Under the pieces are notes generated by a model that was given only the letters and a program-made list of their open reading frames with translations, was not told the origin of the DNA and ran no database searches. From NCBI GenBank assembly GCA_004168015.1, contig SEYW01000009.1, positions 105,503 to 169,502 of the forward strand: a stretch of DNA of 64,000 bases, written 5' to 3'. Position numbers and translations under genes: made by a program. The DNA is from Methylolobus aquaticus (GTDB lineage: Bacteria; Pseudomonadota; Gammaproteobacteria; Methylococcales; Methylococcaceae). Numbering within the stretch: position 1 is the first letter of the stretch; every line of letters starts with the position of its first letter. Shown one piece after another: positions 47,750 to 59,683 of the stretch.

Positions 47750-49006
47750 ATGAACCTGACCGATCTTAAGCGCAAGCCCGTATCCGAACTCATCCAACTC
47801 GCCGAGTCGATGGACATCGAGGGCGTGGCCCGCACCCGGAAGCAAGACCTGATCTTCTCGATGCTCAAGAAGCTCGCGAAAAATGGCGAGGATATCTACG
47901 GGGACGGGGTGCTGGAGATCTTGCAGGATGGCTTCGGCTTCCTGCGCTCGACCGACAGCTCATACCTGGCCGGTCCGGATGACATCTACGTGTCGCCCAG
48001 CCAGATCCGGCGGTTCAGTCTACGGACCGGGGACACCATTTCGGGGAAGATCAGGCCGCCGAAAGACAGCGAACGCTACTTTGCGATGCTCAAGGTCGAG
48101 CAGATCAACTATGAGCCGCCCGAAAACGCCAAGCACAAGATCCTGTTCTCGAATCTGACGCCGCTGTTTCCGGTCGAGCGTTTCACGCTGGAGTTGGGCA
48201 ACGGTACGACGGAGGACCTGACGGCGCGTGTGATCGATCTGATCGCGCCCATCGGCAAGGGGCAGCGCGGCTTGATCGTGTCGCCGCCGAAGGCCGGCAA
48301 GACGATGATCCTTCAGCATCTGGCGCAATCAATCGCCGAGAAGAATCCGGAGTGCTACCTGATCGTGCTGCTGATCGACGAGCGGCCCGAGGAAGTCACC
48401 GAGATGCAGCGCAGCGTGAAGGGTGTCGTGGTGTCCAGCACCTTCGACGAACCACCCGCCCGGCACGTGCAGGTCGCCGAGATGGTGATCGAGAAGGCCA
48501 AACGCCTCGTCGAGCACAAGCGGGATGTGGTGATTCTGCTCGACTCCATCACCCGCCTCGCACGTGCCTACAACACCGTGATCCCGCCTTCGGGCAAGGT
48601 CCTGACCGGTGGTGTCGACGCCAATGCGCTGGAACGGCCGAAGCGCTTCTTTGGTGCCGCACGCAACATCGAGGAAGGTGGCAGCCTGACCATCATCGCC
48701 ACAGCGCTGGTCGATACCGGCTCGCGCATGGACGAGGTTATTTACGAGGAGTTTAAGGGCACCGGCAACATGGAACTGCACCTGGACCGCAAGATTGCCG
48801 AGAAACGTGTCTATCCGGCGATCAATATCAACCGGTCGGGGACCCGCCGCGAAGAATACCTGGTGCCGGCGGACGAACTGCAGAAATGCTGGATCCTACG
48901 CAAGATACTCCAGCCGATGGACGAAATGGCGGCCAGCGAATTCCTGCTCGGCAAGCTGAAGGACACCAAGACGAACGTCGAGTTCTTCAACATGATGAAG
49001 CGGTGA
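47750..49006 (+). CDS. rho: Transcription termination factor Rho
   Basis: A 418-residue hexameric RNA helicase, the normal gammaproteobacterial length with no inserted domain. The N-terminal helix bundle ([20 protein letters not shown]) leads to the cold-shock-like RNA-binding domain ([21 protein letters not shown]) and the ATPase core with the P-loop SPPKAGKTM at about 178-186, [13 protein letters not shown] and the R-loop. It follows trxA. Confidence 0.98.
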   Translation: MNLTDLKRKPVSELIQLAESMDIEGVARTRKQDLIFSMLKKLAKNGEDIYGDGVLEILQDGFGFLRSTDSSYLAGPDDIYVSPSQIRRFSLRTGDTISGKIRPPKDSERYFAMLKVEQINYEPPENAKHKILFSNLTPLFPVERFTLELGNGTTEDLTARVIDLIAPIGKGQRGLIVSPPKAGKTMILQHLAQSIAEKNPECYLIVLLIDERPEEVTEMQRSVKGVVVSSTFDEPPARHVQVAEMVIEKAKRLVEHKRDVVILLDSITRLARAYNTVIPPSGKVLTGGVDANALERPKRFFGAARNIEEGGSLTIIATALVDTGSRMDEVIYEEFKGTGNMELHLDRKIAEKRVYPAININRSGTRREEYLVPADELQKCWILRKILQPMDEMAASEFLLGKLKDTKTNVEFFNMMKR

Positions 49007-49075
49007 CATTGGTCAGCGAGCTTCACGCAAGCGCGCCGCCAGGCGCGTAAGCCTTCTCGCCCGCCGTGTTCCCGA

Positions 49076-50356
49076 CTAAAGGCGGGCGAAAACGCGTTCC
49101 GCCGCTGCCAGTGTCTGGTCTATCACGGGTTCGTCGTGGGCAATCGAGACGAATCCCGCTTCGAAAGCTGACGGGGCGAGATAGACGCCTTCCTCCAGCA
49201 TGCCATGGAAAAAGCGGCGAAACCGCTTTTGGTCGCAGGCCATGACCTGCTCGAAACGGGCGATTTCCGCCTCGGGAGTGAAGAACATCCCGAACATGCC
49301 GCCGACGCGCTGCGTCATAAACGGAATTCCGGCCCTTAGCGCCCGCTCACTGAGTCCTTCCGTCAGATAACGGGTCAGGTCGGCAAGCCGCTCGAAGAAC
49401 CCCGGTCTCGCGATCAACTCCAAGGTCTTCAGTCCGGCGGTCATCGCGACGGGGTTGCCCGACAGAGTCCCTGCCTGATAGACGGGACCGAGCGGTGCGA
49501 TCCGCTCCATGATGTCGCGCCGACCGCCGAACGCGCCGACCGGCATGCCGCCCCCGACCACCTTCCCGAGTGTCGTCAGGTCGGGTGTGACCCCGTACAA
49601 CGCCTGGGCACCGCCGAGGCCGACCCGAAAACCGGTCATCACTTCGTCGAATATCAATACGCTGCCGTAGCGTGTGCATTGCTCGCGCAGTGTCTCCAGA
49701 AAGCCAGGAGCAGGCGGCACGCAATTCATGTTGCCGGCCACTGGCTCGACGATGACCCCCGCGATCTGCTCTCCATACTCGGCGAAGAGCAGCCTGGTTT
49801 GTTCGCTGTCGTTGAAGGCGGTGGTGAGCGTGTGTTCGGCGAGCGAGGCAGGCACGCCGGGAGAGCTCGGCACGCCGAGCGTCAGCGCGCCCGAACCGGC
49901 CTTGACGAGCAGCGAGTCGGAATGACCGTGATAACAGCCTTCGAACTTGAGGATCTTGTCACGCCCGGTGTAGCCGCGCGCCAGCCGGATCGCGCTCATC
50001 GTTGCCTCGGTCCCGGAACTGACCATGCGGACGAGTTCCAGCGAGGGCACCAGTTCGCACAGTCGCCTTGCCATCTCCGTTTCGATCAAGGTCGGCGCAC
50101 CGTAGCTGAGGCCCCGGTCCACGGCGGCATGTACCGCGCTCAACACCTCGGGATGGGCGTGGCCGAGAACCATCGGACCCCAGGAGCCGACGTAATCGAT
50201 GTAGGCGCGACCAGCGGTGTCGTAGAGGTGCGGGCCTGCCGCGCGCGCAATGAACAGCGGATCGCCGCCGACCCCACGGAACGCTCGGACCGGCGAGTTG
50301 ACGCCGCCCGGAATGTACTGCTGGGCTTCCAGAAAAGCATCGTGGGATGCATTCAT
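49076..50356 (-). CDS. hemL: Glutamate-1-semialdehyde 2,1-aminomutase
   Basis: A 426-residue PLP enzyme that makes 5-aminolevulinate in the C5 haem pathway. Lys265 in [18 protein letters not shown] is the PLP lysine, exactly at the E. coli position; [12 protein letters not shown] and [15 protein letters not shown] are family motifs. ATG at 50356 follows GAGGAG; the frame is open further upstream but lacks resemblance. hemA, the preceding pathway enzyme, is 6 kb downstream in the window. Confidence 0.97.
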   Translation of the reverse strand: MNASHDAFLEAQQYIPGGVNSPVRAFRGVGGDPLFIARAAGPHLYDTAGRAYIDYVGSWGPMVLGHAHPEVLSAVHAAVDRGLSYGAPTLIETEMARRLCELVPSLELVRMVSSGTEATMSAIRLARGYTGRDKILKFEGCYHGHSDSLLVKAGSGALTLGVPSSPGVPASLAEHTLTTAFNDSEQTRLLFAEYGEQIAGVIVEPVAGNMNCVPPAPGFLETLREQCTRYGSVLIFDEVMTGFRVGLGGAQALYGVTPDLTTLGKVVGGGMPVGAFGGRRDIMERIAPLGPVYQAGTLSGNPVAMTAGLKTLELIARPGFFERLADLTRYLTEGLSERALRAGIPFMTQRVGGMFGMFFTPEAEIARFEQVMACDQKRFRRFFHGMLEEGVYLAPSAFEAGFVSIAHDEPVIDQTLAAAERVFARL

Positions 50357-50408
50357 GATGTGGACTCCTCGGGGAGGGGCTGTATTCCGCGGCGGACGGT
50401 GCGGCAGG

Positions 50409-50975
50409 TCAGGCCTTGGGCAGGGTGACGCCGGTCTGGCCCTGATACTTGCCGCCGCGATCGCGGTAGGAAACTTCGCATGGCTCGTCGGCGCCAATGA
50501 ACAGCACCTGGGCCACCCCCTCGTTGGCGTAGACTTTTGCCGGCAGCGGTGTCGTGTTGGAGAACTCGAGCGTCACGTGGCCTTCCCACTCGGGCTCCAG
50601 AGGGGTGACATTCACGATGATGCCGCAGCGGGCATAGGTCGACTTGCCAAGGCAAATCGTCAGCACGTCGCGCGGGATCCGGAAGTACTCGACCGTACGG
50701 GCCAGCACGAAGCTGTTCGGTGGAATGATGCAGACCTCGGACTTGACGTCCACGAAGCTGCTTTCGTCGAAATTCTTCGGGTCGACGATGGCCGAGTTGA
50801 TGTTGGTGAAGATCTTGAATTCGTTCGAGCAGCGGATGTCGTAGCCGTAGCTCGACGTGCCGTACGAAATGACGCGCTCACCGGCGGCGTGACGGATCTG
50901 CTGCGGTTCGAACGGTTCGATCATACCGTGCTCGGCGGCCATGCAGCGGATCCAGCGGTCCGACTTGATACCCAT
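50409..50975 (-). CDS. dcd: dCTP deaminase
   Basis: A 188-residue enzyme that deaminates dCTP to dUTP, supplying dTTP synthesis. [35 protein letters not shown] and [33 protein letters not shown] are standard family elements, including the catalytic Glu of the last segment. It lies just after mrp on the same strand (24-base gap) and before hemL. Confidence 0.96.
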   Translation of the reverse strand: MGIKSDRWIRCMAAEHGMIEPFEPQQIRHAAGERVISYGTSSYGYDIRCSNEFKIFTNINSAIVDPKNFDESSFVDVKSEVCIIPPNSFVLARTVEYFRIPRDVLTICLGKSTYARCGIIVNVTPLEPEWEGHVTLEFSNTTPLPAKVYANEGVAQVLFIGADEPCEVSYRDRGGKYQGQTGVTLPKA

Positions 50976-50999
50976 AATGTCGTGTCAGGCGGCGGAGGT

Positions 51000-52085
51000 T
51001 CAGGTGTTCGTGACGGTGATCTTGGGAAACCGGCCGCTGTAGTCCTTGGCTTTTCGCGCGAGGCGCGCCGCCATTTTGCGGGCGATGGATTTGTACATCT
51101 GAGCCGCGCTGCCCTCCGGGTCGGAGATCACGGTCGGATGTCCGCCGTCTGCCGCTTCCCGGATCCGGATGTCCAGCGGCAGGGCACCGAGCAACTCCAC
51201 GCCATAGCGCTCCGCCATCCGCTGTCCGCCGCCGGCGCCGAAGATCGGTTCGGCGTGCCCGCACTGGCTGCAGATATGGATGCTCATGTTCTCGATCAGA
51301 CCGAGGACCGGGACGCTGACCTTTTCGAACATCTTGAGCCCCTTCTGCGCGTCGAGCAGCGCGATATCCTGAGGTGTCGTGACGATGACGGCCCCGGAAA
51401 CGGGGATCTGCTGCGCGAGGGTCAGCTGGATGTCCCCGGTGCCGGGCGGTAGGTCGATGACAAGATAGTCGAGATCGTCCCAGCTCGTGTCCTTCAGCAA
51501 CTGCGTCAGCGCGCCGGTGACCATCGGGCCGCGCCAGATCATCGGCGTGTCGTCATCGATCAGGTAGCCGATGGACATGGTTTGCAAGCCAAGCGCCGTG
51601 ACTGGCGAGAAGCGCTTGCCGTCCGTCTGGGGGCGTCCTGTGACGCCGAGCATCAGGGGCTGACTCGGGCCGTAGATGTCGGCATCGAGCAGGCCCGTGC
51701 GCGCGCCCTCGGCGGCGAGCGCGAGCGCGAGGTTGACGGCGGTCGTCGACTTGCCGACGCCGCCCTTGCCGGAGGCGATCGCAATGATGTTCCGGACACC
51801 GGGCAGTGGTGCCAGGTTCTTTTGCACCGCGTGCGAGACGACCTCTGTGCCTATGTCGATGCTCACTGCCGTCGCGCCGAGGGTGGCCGTCAGGCTCTCG
51901 CGAATGGCTTCGGTCAGTTCGGGCCAGAAGCTGCGGGCCGGATAACCGAGCCGCACGCATAGCTCGATGGACGTGCCGTCGATCGCGATCTGCTTGACGG
52001 CTTTGGCGCTGATCAGATCGCTGCCGAGGTTGGGATCGATCAGAGTGCGGAGAACGGCTTCTACGTCGTTGTTCGAGAGAGACAT
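51000..52085 (-). CDS. apbC: Iron-sulfur cluster carrier Mrp/ApbC
   Basis: A 361-residue P-loop ATPase that carries and delivers 4Fe-4S clusters. An N-terminal MIP18-like domain (about 5-85) leads to the deviant Walker A SGKGGVGKST (105-114) and the cluster-binding Cys272-x2-Cys275 (HICSQCGH). ATG at 52085 gives MSLSNNDVEAVL; the frame is open upstream but not family-like. It is divergent from metG, the usual arrangement. Confidence 0.95.
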   Translation of the reverse strand: MSLSNNDVEAVLRTLIDPNLGSDLISAKAVKQIAIDGTSIELCVRLGYPARSFWPELTEAIRESLTATLGATAVSIDIGTEVVSHAVQKNLAPLPGVRNIIAIASGKGGVGKSTTAVNLALALAAEGARTGLLDADIYGPSQPLMLGVTGRPQTDGKRFSPVTALGLQTMSIGYLIDDDTPMIWRGPMVTGALTQLLKDTSWDDLDYLVIDLPPGTGDIQLTLAQQIPVSGAVIVTTPQDIALLDAQKGLKMFEKVSVPVLGLIENMSIHICSQCGHAEPIFGAGGGQRMAERYGVELLGALPLDIRIREAADGGHPTVISDPEGSAAQMYKSIARKMAARLARKAKDYSGRFPKITVTNT

Positions 52086-52218
52086 GCGGGAAAATCTGCC
52101 GGGTCGATTGAGCCTGTCATTGTACACGGTGAGGCCGCGGCCGTCGCAGTGGCGGGGCGGCTGTAGGGCGCCCCGAACGAGCCGCCCGGCGGATATGGGA
52201 TAATGATGGGCTTGCCCT

Positions 52219-54444
52219 ATGGACTGCATCAACCCGATGAACACGCCGCGAAGAATCCTGGTCACCAGCGCCCTGCCTTACGCCAATGGCCCCATCCATC
52301 TCGGCCACCTGGTCGAATACATCCAGACCGACATCTGGGTGCGTTTCCAGCGGATGCAGGGGCACGAATGCTGGTATGTCTGCGCGGACGACACGCATGG
52401 CACGCCGATCATGCTCCGCGCGGAGAAGGAAGGTATTCCCGCCGAAGAGTTGATCGCCCGCGTGCACGCCGAGCATTCGCGCGATTTCGCCGGTTTCCGG
52501 GTCGAGTTCGACAATTACTACACGACGCATTCCGACGAGACGCGCGTTTTTGCGGAGCGTATCTATCGCGCGCTGCGCGACAAGGACCTGATCGAGGTAC
52601 GGGCGATCGAACAGTACTACGATCCGGTCAAGGCGATGTTCCTGCCCGACCGCTTCATCAAGGGCGAGTGTCCGCGCTGCCACGCGGTGGATCAGTATGG
52701 GGACAGCTGCGAAGCCTGCGGCGCGACCTATGCGCCCACCGACCTGATCAATGCGTACTCGGCCATCTCGGGGGCTCCGCCGATCCGGAAGGAGTCCGAG
52801 CACTACTTCTTCAAACTCGGGGAATGTGCGGCATTCCTCAAGGAGTGGACCCGGGCCGGTCACCTGCAGTCGGAAGCTGCGAACAAGATGAACGAGTGGC
52901 TGGAGTCAGGACTGGCGGATTGGGATATTTCGCGCGATGCGCCGTATTTCGGCTTTGAGATCCCGGACGCGCCGGGGAAATACTTTTATGTCTGGCTGGA
53001 CGCGCCGATCGGCTACATGGGCAGCTTCGCGAAACTGTGCGGCCGCACCGGCCTCGATTTCGAGGACTACTGGCGCGCGGATTCCGATACCGAGTTGTAC
53101 CACTTCATCGGCAAGGACATCCTGTACTTCCATGCCCTGTTCTGGCCGGCCATGCTGCGTTTTTCCGGCTTCCGCACACCGACCCGGATTTTCGCGCACG
53201 GTTTCCTGACCGTGAACGGCGAGAAAATGTCCAAATCCCGGGGTACCTTCATCACGGCTGAAAGCTATCTGCAGCAGGGGCTGAATGCCGAATGGCTGCG
53301 CTATTACTACGCCTGCAAGCTGAACGGCACCATGGAAGACATCGATCTGAACCTCGATGACTTCGTGCTGCGCGTCAACAGCGATCTGGTCGGTAAATAT
53401 GTCAATATCGCGAGTCGTACCGCGAAGTTCATTTCCGAGCGCAGCGGCGGAGAACTCGCCGCACCCGAGCCTGCAGTCCAGCGGATTTTCGATGCGTATC
53501 GTCAGGTGATCCATCGCGGTCAGCACTACGCGAATGAGATCCTCGGCGAGTTCGGAGTCGGGCTGCTCGCAGCGCAGGAGTGGCGTGAGCTTCAGGGCGC
53601 GGAAGCGACCGAACCTGCAGACGATGCCATCGCGACGGTAGCGCACGTGCTGGCGGCTGGGTTTCGCGCGCAGGCGGGCTATGCAAAGCTCGACTGCGCA
53701 AAGGCAATGCGCGAGATCATGCTGGCCGCCGACCGCGTCAACCAGTATGTGAACGATCAGGCGCCGTGGGCACTCGCCAAAGAACCGGGCCGCGAGGCGG
53801 ATGTGCAGCGCATCTGTTCGCTAAGTCTCAATTTGTTCCGAATCCTGACCGTGTACCTGAAGCCGGTGTTGCCGGCCGTCGTCGAGGCCGTCGAGACGTT
53901 TCTGGCCGTACCGCCGCTGAGTTGGGAGGATGCTGGTATGCCGCTGACGGCGGGGCACCGCATTAAGCCTTATCAGCACTTGATGACACGTATCGACAAG
54001 GCGCGCGTCGATTCGCTGGTCGCGGCCAATCAGGCCAGTTTGGCAGCGACGGAAGTGCCGGTCCGCTCGTCGGCCAAGCCCAGCGAGCATCAGCAGCACG
54101 AGATTCACCCCATTGCCGAAACGATCACGATCGACGATTTCGTCAAGCTCGATCTGCGTGTGGCGAAGATCGCGAACGCCGAGCATGTCGAGGGGGCGGA
54201 CAAGTTGCTGAAGCTGACGCTGGATCTCGGCAACGAGAACCGGACAGTGTTCGCCGGCATCAAGTCGGCCTATCCGCCCGAAGCATTGATCGGGCGGTTG
54301 ACGGTCATGGTTGCGAATCTGGCGCCGCGCAAGATGAAGTTCGGCCTGTCCGAGGGCATGGTGCTCGCGGCCGGACCTGGTGGCGCGGACATCTTCCTGC
54401 TATCACCCGACGCCGGCGCGCAGCCCGGGATGCGGGTCAAGTAG
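52219..54444 (+). CDS. metG: Methionyl-tRNA synthetase
   Basis: A 741-residue class I synthetase (longer E. coli-type form). HLGH (27-30) stands for HIGH and KMSKS is at 336-340. The zinc knuckle cysteines are Cys151, Cys154, Cys164 and Cys167. A C-terminal tRNA-binding domain (about 630-741, [14 protein letters not shown]) makes it a dimer. The start is uncertain: ATG at 52219 or 52237 ([18 protein letters not shown]), neither with a strong ribosome binding site. It is divergent from mrp. Confidence 0.96.
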   Translation: MDCINPMNTPRRILVTSALPYANGPIHLGHLVEYIQTDIWVRFQRMQGHECWYVCADDTHGTPIMLRAEKEGIPAEELIARVHAEHSRDFAGFRVEFDNYYTTHSDETRVFAERIYRALRDKDLIEVRAIEQYYDPVKAMFLPDRFIKGECPRCHAVDQYGDSCEACGATYAPTDLINAYSAISGAPPIRKESEHYFFKLGECAAFLKEWTRAGHLQSEAANKMNEWLESGLADWDISRDAPYFGFEIPDAPGKYFYVWLDAPIGYMGSFAKLCGRTGLDFEDYWRADSDTELYHFIGKDILYFHALFWPAMLRFSGFRTPTRIFAHGFLTVNGEKMSKSRGTFITAESYLQQGLNAEWLRYYYACKLNGTMEDIDLNLDDFVLRVNSDLVGKYVNIASRTAKFISERSGGELAAPEPAVQRIFDAYRQVIHRGQHYANEILGEFGVGLLAAQEWRELQGAEATEPADDAIATVAHVLAAGFRAQAGYAKLDCAKAMREIMLAADRVNQYVNDQAPWALAKEPGREADVQRICSLSLNLFRILTVYLKPVLPAVVEAVETFLAVPPLSWEDAGMPLTAGHRIKPYQHLMTRIDKARVDSLVAANQASLAATEVPVRSSAKPSEHQQHEIHPIAETITIDDFVKLDLRVAKIANAEHVEGADKLLKLTLDLGNENRTVFAGIKSAYPPEALIGRLTVMVANLAPRKMKFGLSEGMVLAAGPGGADIFLLSPDAGAQPGMRVK

Positions 54445-54487
54445 CTGGGTTTCCCGCAGCCTCAGGGCTCCGCGCCCACGCAGCGGC

Positions 54488-55363
54488 TCACCCCTCGGGG
54501 GCCGTCGCGCGGGTCACACGCCAGTGCTCCTGGAGGTCGGCGTGATGGTCGATGTGGCGGTAGCGGTGCTGCTTCAGCAGTGCGCCAACGGCATTGGCCT
54601 GATCGAAGCCGTGTTCCAGCAGTAACACGCCGTTCGGGCGCAGGCGAGCGCAGGCCTGCTCGGCGATGGTCCGGTAGGCAGCCATGCCGTCCGGCCCTCC
54701 ACGCAGCGCGATCGGTGGTTCAAATCGGAGGTCGCCCTCTCCCAGGTGCTGGTCGGTGTCCGGAATATACGGCGGGTTCGAGACGATCAGATCGAATGCC
54801 AGCCCGGCCGGCAAATCTGCGAACCAGTCGGATTCCAAGAAACGCACCGCGGCTCCCCAGCGTGCCGCATTGCGTCGAGCGACTGTCAGTGCTGGAGCGC
54901 TGATATCGGAGGCGGACACGGTGGCGGTCCGATACTCGGTTGCCAGCGTCACGGCAATGGCGCCGCTACCGGTCGCAAGGTCGAGTACCGACGCGCTCGG
55001 GTGCTCACGAAGGTGGGATAGCGCCATTTCCACCAGCAGTTCCGTTTCCGGGCGCGGGATCAATACCGCAGGTGTCACGATAAAGTCCCGGGACCAGAAT
55101 TCGCGTGACCCGGTCAGATAGGCGATCGGTGTTCCGTTGCCGCGCCGTTCGATCAATGCATCGAAAAGTGCCCGCGGTTCCGGTTGCAGGGATGCCTCTG
55201 GCCACGCGCGAAGGTAGGTGCGGGATTTCCCGAGCACATGGGCCAGCAGGATCTCGGCATCGAGCAGTGCCGAGGGACTGGCGGTGTCGAGCCGCCGCGA
55301 GGCAGTACGGAGCGCCTCGGCCAGAGTCGGCGCCGGTCCGTCAGGCTTCAGAAAGCTGGGCAA
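54488..55363 (-). CDS. prmC: Release factor glutamine methyltransferase
   Basis: A 291-residue methyltransferase that methylates the Gln of the GGQ motif in RF1 and RF2. [16 protein letters not shown] binds S-adenosylmethionine and NPPY is at 196-199; the N-terminal helical domain carries [14 protein letters not shown]. It overlaps its substrate gene prfA by 23 bases at its start, the expected hemA-prfA-prmC order. Confidence 0.96.
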   Translation of the reverse strand: MPSFLKPDGPAPTLAEALRTASRRLDTASPSALLDAEILLAHVLGKSRTYLRAWPEASLQPEPRALFDALIERRGNGTPIAYLTGSREFWSRDFIVTPAVLIPRPETELLVEMALSHLREHPSASVLDLATGSGAIAVTLATEYRTATVSASDISAPALTVARRNAARWGAAVRFLESDWFADLPAGLAFDLIVSNPPYIPDTDQHLGEGDLRFEPPIALRGGPDGMAAYRTIAEQACARLRPNGVLLLEHGFDQANAVGALLKQHRYRHIDHHADLQEHWRVTRATAPEG

Positions 55364-56423
55364 GCAATTCGGCCTGATGCTCGTTGGTCAGCGGCTGGAT
55401 GACCGGGTCGAGGTCGCCGGCGATGATCGCATCGAGCTTGTACAAGGTCAGGTTGATGCGATGATCCGTCAGCCGGCCCTGTGGGAAGTTGTATGTGCGG
55501 ATGCGCTCTGAGCGATCGCCACTGCCCACCTGCAGTTTCCGCGACGCGGCGATTTCGGCGCTCTGCTTTTCCTGCTCGGCGGCCAGGATGCGCGATTTCA
55601 GCAGCGACATCGCGCGCGCCCGGTTTTTATGCTGCGAGCGCTCGTCCTGGCATTCGACAACGATGCCCGTGGGGATATGCGTCAAGCGCACTGCCGAGTC
55701 GGTCCGGTTCACGTGCTGGCCCCCTGCACCCGAGGCGCGGTAGGTGTCCACGCGCAGGTCGGCCGGATTGATGTCGACCTCGACCTCGTCGACCTCGGGG
55801 AGTATTGCGACGGTGCAGGCCGACGTGTGAATGCGGCCCTGGGCTTCGGTCTCCGGCACACGCTGGACGCGGTGGGTGCCGGCCTCGAACTTCAGCCGCG
55901 AATAAACATCCTGGCCCGTGATCCGCAAGACGACTTCCTTGTAACCGCCGTGCTCTCCCTCACTTTCGCTGACGATCTCCGTTTTCCAGCCGGAGATTTC
56001 GGCATAGCGTGTGTACATGCGCAGCAGGTCGCCCGCGAACAAGGCGGCCTCAGCGCCTCCGGTGCCGGCCCGGACTTCGAGAAAGATATTGCGTTCGTCG
56101 TTCGGATCGCGGGGCAAGAGCAAGATCTGGAGTTGCTGGTCCAGTTCGTCGCGTTTGTTTTGAGCGTCGTCCAATTCCTCGCGCGCCATGGCGCGCACGT
56201 CGGGATCCGGATCCTGTTGTAGTGATTCGGCATAGACGACGGCGTCCAGTGCGTCGCGGTAGGCGCGAAAACAGGTGATCACCGGGTTCAGCTGTGCATA
56301 CTCACGGCTCATCGATCGGAAGCGGTCCTGATCGCCCTGTACCTCGGGGTCGGTCAGCAGCGCCGTAATTTCGTCGAAGCGGTCGGACAGGCTTTCGAGT
56401 CGGGTCTGGATGCTCGCCTTCAC
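55341..56423 (-). CDS. prfA: Peptide chain release factor 1
   Basis: A 360-residue class I release factor, reading UAA and UAG. PxT (190-192, PET in [10 protein letters not shown]) is the codon-recognition motif for RF1 and GGQ is at 234-236. It overlaps hemA by 4 bases and prmC by 23, so the three are cotranscribed and translationally coupled. There is no programmed frameshift, as expected for RF1. Confidence 0.97.
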   Translation of the reverse strand: MKASIQTRLESLSDRFDEITALLTDPEVQGDQDRFRSMSREYAQLNPVITCFRAYRDALDAVVYAESLQQDPDPDVRAMAREELDDAQNKRDELDQQLQILLLPRDPNDERNIFLEVRAGTGGAEAALFAGDLLRMYTRYAEISGWKTEIVSESEGEHGGYKEVVLRITGQDVYSRLKFEAGTHRVQRVPETEAQGRIHTSACTVAILPEVDEVEVDINPADLRVDTYRASGAGGQHVNRTDSAVRLTHIPTGIVVECQDERSQHKNRARAMSLLKSRILAAEQEKQSAEIAASRKLQVGSGDRSERIRTYNFPQGRLTDHRINLTLYKLDAIIAGDLDPVIQPLTNEHQAELLAQLSEA

Positions 56424-57685
56424 GGGTCGGAGGGGTCCTTGAGCTGAAAGAGTTCCCGAGCCGCGGCGACAAGATCGGGGCGTTCATTGATGCCCGCCAT
56501 GCGGATCTGCAGGCTGGGGGTGTGCAGCAGCTGGTTGGTCAGCGTGTCGGCCAGCAATTGTAACGCGTCTTCCGGCGCCCGCCCGTTGCGTAGGGCGCGC
56601 AGTGCTTTCGACAAGGCGCGGTCGCGCAATTCCTGAGCATGTGCCCGGACATCGCAGATGGTCGTGTTTACTCCCTGCGCCCTGAGCCACCCGACGAAAT
56701 GCGCCACCTCGACGTCGAGGATCTCCTCAGCCTTCTTGGCCGCTTCGCGACGCGATTCAAAGTTCTCTTCAATCGTGTCCTTGAGATCGTCGACCGTGTA
56801 CAGGTAGGCGTCGGGGAGTTGTTCGACTTCGGCTTCGATGTCGCGTGGCACGGCGAGATCGACCATGAACATCGGTTTGTGCTTGCGCGCGCGGATCGCA
56901 CTCTCCACGCTTCCCTTGCCGAGTATCGGTAGCGGACTGGCAGTGGACGAGACGAGAATGTCCGCCTTGGCCAGATGCAGCGGCAACTCGTCGAGCGATA
57001 TTGCAAAGCCGCCAAACTGAGATGCCAGCGCATGGGCCCGGTCGAATGTCCGATTGGCGACGATCAGGCGGCCGATCCTGTTCTCGGCGAGGTGGCGCGC
57101 GGTGAGCTCTATAGTATCGCCGGCGCCGATCAGCAGCGCAGTCTGTTCGCTCAGGTCGTCGAAGATGCGCTGAGCCAGCCGCACGGCAGCGAACGCGACC
57201 GATACGGGGCTGGATCCGATCGCCGTATCGGTACGAACTTTCTTGGCGGCCGAGAACGCGTGGTGAAAGAGTCGACTCAGGACCTTGCCGAGTGTGCCGG
57301 CCGCATTGGCCGTTTGGTAAGCCTGCTTCAACTGGCCGAGGATCTGTGGTTCTCCCAGAACCATTGAGTCGAGTCCGCTGGCAACCCTAAACATGTGACG
57401 GATCGTGTCGGCGCCGCGGTGCTGGTAGAGATAGGGGCGGATATCACCGGGCGACATTTGCTGCTGGCGAGCGATCCAGTCGATGAGCACGTCGCTCTGG
57501 GTCACGTCCGATTCACAGTACAGCTCGGTTCGATTGCAGGTCGAGAGAATCGCCGCACCTTCCACGTCAGGTATCGCGACCAGCTCGCGCAACGCAGAGG
57601 CTAACCGATCGGAGGGCAGCACTAACCGTTCCCGAACGCAAAGCGGGGCGGTATGATGGCTTAAGCCCAAAGTCAAAATCGACAT
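56420..57685 (-). CDS. hemA: Glutamyl-tRNA reductase
   Basis: A 421-residue enzyme that reduces glutamyl-tRNA to glutamate-1-semialdehyde, the first step of C5 haem synthesis and the substrate of HemL. The catalytic Cys50 lies in [39 protein letters not shown] and the C-terminal dimerisation helices are present. It leads hemA-prfA-prmC and is divergent from the TPR lipoprotein gene. Confidence 0.97.
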   Translation of the reverse strand: MSILTLGLSHHTAPLCVRERLVLPSDRLASALRELVAIPDVEGAAILSTCNRTELYCESDVTQSDVLIDWIARQQQMSPGDIRPYLYQHRGADTIRHMFRVASGLDSMVLGEPQILGQLKQAYQTANAAGTLGKVLSRLFHHAFSAAKKVRTDTAIGSSPVSVAFAAVRLAQRIFDDLSEQTALLIGAGDTIELTARHLAENRIGRLIVANRTFDRAHALASQFGGFAISLDELPLHLAKADILVSSTASPLPILGKGSVESAIRARKHKPMFMVDLAVPRDIEAEVEQLPDAYLYTVDDLKDTIEENFESRREAAKKAEEILDVEVAHFVGWLRAQGVNTTICDVRAHAQELRDRALSKALRALRNGRAPEDALQLLADTLTNQLLHTPSLQIRMAGINERPDLVAAARELFQLKDPSDP

Positions 57686-57688
57686 CTA

Positions 57689-57718
57689 CTGAAATATCGC
57701 GGCGATCAAGCGTATAAT
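57689..57718 (+). promoter_or_regulatory. Promoter for the TPR lipoprotein-lolB-ispE run
   Basis: CTGAAA (57689-57694) and a perfect TATAAT (57713-57718) are 18 bases apart, about 230 bases before the TPR gene. The -35 match is fair. The -10 region overlaps that of the leftward hemA promoter. Confidence 0.45.
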
Positions 57719-57740
57719 TGTAGAAAAAGCCCGTCCTCAA
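57712..57740 (-). promoter_or_regulatory. hemA promoter
   Basis: On the minus strand, TTGAGG (57735-57740) and TTATAC (57712-57717) are 17 bases apart, about 25 bases before the hemA start. Its -10 overlaps the rightward TATAAT, so the two promoters could interfere. Confidence 0.45.
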
Positions 57741-57949
57741 GTCCAAAGCGCAACGTCACTGCGCGCTGCGGCCAGCCTTCCATCTCGACGTGTCGCTTAC
57801 GGAAACCTCAGATCGCTTGACCTTTCGCTCGTTCCTTCGCTCGGCAGGAATTCTGCCGTTCGTAGGATGGGTGGCGGACTACGCTGCGGGCCGTGCGCGC
57901 AGACGGTTGCGGATCCAGACATGACCCGCGGACTGTTGTTGCGCCGATT

Positions 57950-59683
57950 GTGATTTCCATCTTGAGACCTTTGCTTCCCGGCCTTGTGCTGGCCGCGCTG
58001 CTGGTTGCCTGCAATGGGCTTTTCGGAACGGCTCGCAACGGGGCGGATTTCGCCTTGAACGACCTCCGGACCAGCCAATCCCCGCTGCCCCAAGCTTCCG
58101 AGTACGTTTATTTGGTGCTCAGCGCCGAAATCGCCGGACAGCGGGGCGATTACGCGCGCGCGCTGGAACATTACCTCGCAGCCGCGAAGCTTACCCCCGA
58201 TCCCAAGGTGGCCGAGCGTGCGACACAGATAGCCCTCTATGCCAAAAATCTCGGCAGTGCGGCCGAAGCGGCCTCTTTGTGGAGCCAGCGCGATCCGTCG
58301 AACACGGCCCCGAAGCGAATTTCCGCGATCCTGAATTTGAAGCAGGGCAATCTCGAACAGGGAGTGGCTCAGTTGCGGACGCTGTTGAGCCTGCCATCGG
58401 TCGATGTCGAGAGCACGCTGATCGAATTGGTCAAGATGCTGGACGGCGAGTTGTCGAAGGAAGACGGCCTGAGCGTGATGAAGTCGCTCCAGGAGGCCTT
58501 CCCGCATGTCGCGGAGGTCCACTTCGCGTATGCGTTGCTTGCTACCAACAAGGGTGAATATGCGCTGGCGCTGGATCAGACGCAGAAAGCCTTGTCGATG
58601 CAGCCACGGTGGAGCCGCGCGCAATTGCTGCAGGCTCAGTTGATGTCACAAATGGGTGACTCCGAGTCGGCGCGAGATATCATTCGCAAGGCCGTCAGCC
58701 GCGACCCCGCGAACGATCGGCTGCGGTTGATCCTGGCGCAATTCCTGACCAAGACGGGCGATCTGCGTGGTGCCGAGCGGGAGCTTAAAGGCGTCCTGTC
58801 CCGTGATCCCGGTAACGATGATGCGCGGTTCGGTCTCGCCGTGCTGTTACTGGAGACAGGCAAGGAAGATTCGGCGCGAGCGGAGCTGCGCAAGCTGCTG
58901 GGTACCGAGAAGTGGCGCGGACAGGCCAGCTTCTACCTCGGTCTGCTCGAACTGCGTCAAAACCACCTGCCGGAGGCCCTGGTCTTTTTCGATCGTGTCG
59001 ACTCGGGGCCGAGTGAGTTCGACGCGCGGGTCAACGCGGTGACCGCGCTGGTCAGTCTCGGACGCGTGGACGAAGCACGCGGCCGGCTTAGCGACCTGCG
59101 TCAGCGCTTTCCGAACGAGTCGCTACGCTTGTATCTGGTCGAGGCCGATCTCCTCGTGAAGCGCAAGGAGCCGCAGGCGGCCTTCGATTTGCTTACCGCG
59201 GCACTGGCGGAGGATCCGGGACGGGCAGAACTCCTGTACAGTCGAGCGCTGATTGCCGATCAGTTGGGTCGCGCCGATCTTCTCGAGGCCGATCTGCGCG
59301 CCGTCATAGAGAAAAGCCCCAACGACGCGAATGCGTTGAATGCGCTCGGTTTTACGCTGGCGGATCGCAATCTCCGGCTCGACGAGGCGAAGTCCCTGAT
59401 CGCGCGAGCGATGCAGCTGAAACCGAATGATCCGGCGGTGATGGACAGTTGGGGTTGGCTCCACTATCGCCTGGGTAATCTCGATGTCGCGCTGGATTAT
59501 CTCGAGCGTGCCCACCGTCTTTTCAAGGACCCGGAAATCGCCGCCCACCTGGGCGAAGTATTGTGGGAAAGCGGGCGCCGGGAAGAGGCGCGGCGCGTAT
59601 GGCGGGGCGCCTTAAGCAAGGATCCGGAGCATCGGGAGATGCAGCGCATACGGTCCAAGTACCGGGAAGCGTTTCTGCGGTGA
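57950..59683 (+). CDS. Tetratricopeptide repeat lipoprotein
   Basis: A 577-residue TPR protein. GTG at 57950 gives a signal MISILRPLLPGLVLAALLVAC with lipobox LVAC, so it is probably lipid-anchored. The rest is TPR arrays, clearest at GDYARALEHYLAAAKLTPDP, GEYALALDQTQKALSMQP and LGNLDVALDYLERAHR. This gene commonly sits before lolB in gammaproteobacteria; its role is not known. Its stop overlaps the lolB GTG by 4 bases. Confidence 0.87.
   Translation: MISILRPLLPGLVLAALLVACNGLFGTARNGADFALNDLRTSQSPLPQASEYVYLVLSAEIAGQRGDYARALEHYLAAAKLTPDPKVAERATQIALYAKNLGSAAEAASLWSQRDPSNTAPKRISAILNLKQGNLEQGVAQLRTLLSLPSVDVESTLIELVKMLDGELSKEDGLSVMKSLQEAFPHVAEVHFAYALLATNKGEYALALDQTQKALSMQPRWSRAQLLQAQLMSQMGDSESARDIIRKAVSRDPANDRLRLILAQFLTKTGDLRGAERELKGVLSRDPGNDDARFGLAVLLLETGKEDSARAELRKLLGTEKWRGQASFYLGLLELRQNHLPEALVFFDRVDSGPSEFDARVNAVTALVSLGRVDEARGRLSDLRQRFPNESLRLYLVEADLLVKRKEPQAAFDLLTAALAEDPGRAELLYSRALIADQLGRADLLEADLRAVIEKSPNDANALNALGFTLADRNLRLDEAKSLIARAMQLKPNDPAVMDSWGWLHYRLGNLDVALDYLERAHRLFKDPEIAAHLGEVLWESGRREEARRVWRGALSKDPEHREMQRIRSKYREAFLR

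Noticed and set aside
49035..49065. Inverted repeat after rho as a terminator
   Set aside because: The CGCGCC/GGCGCG stem is short and no T-run follows.
57842..57858. CGGCAG/CTGCCG palindrome upstream of the TPR lipoprotein gene
   Set aside because: A single 6-base stem around GAATT with no T-run or known operator match; not enough to call a site.
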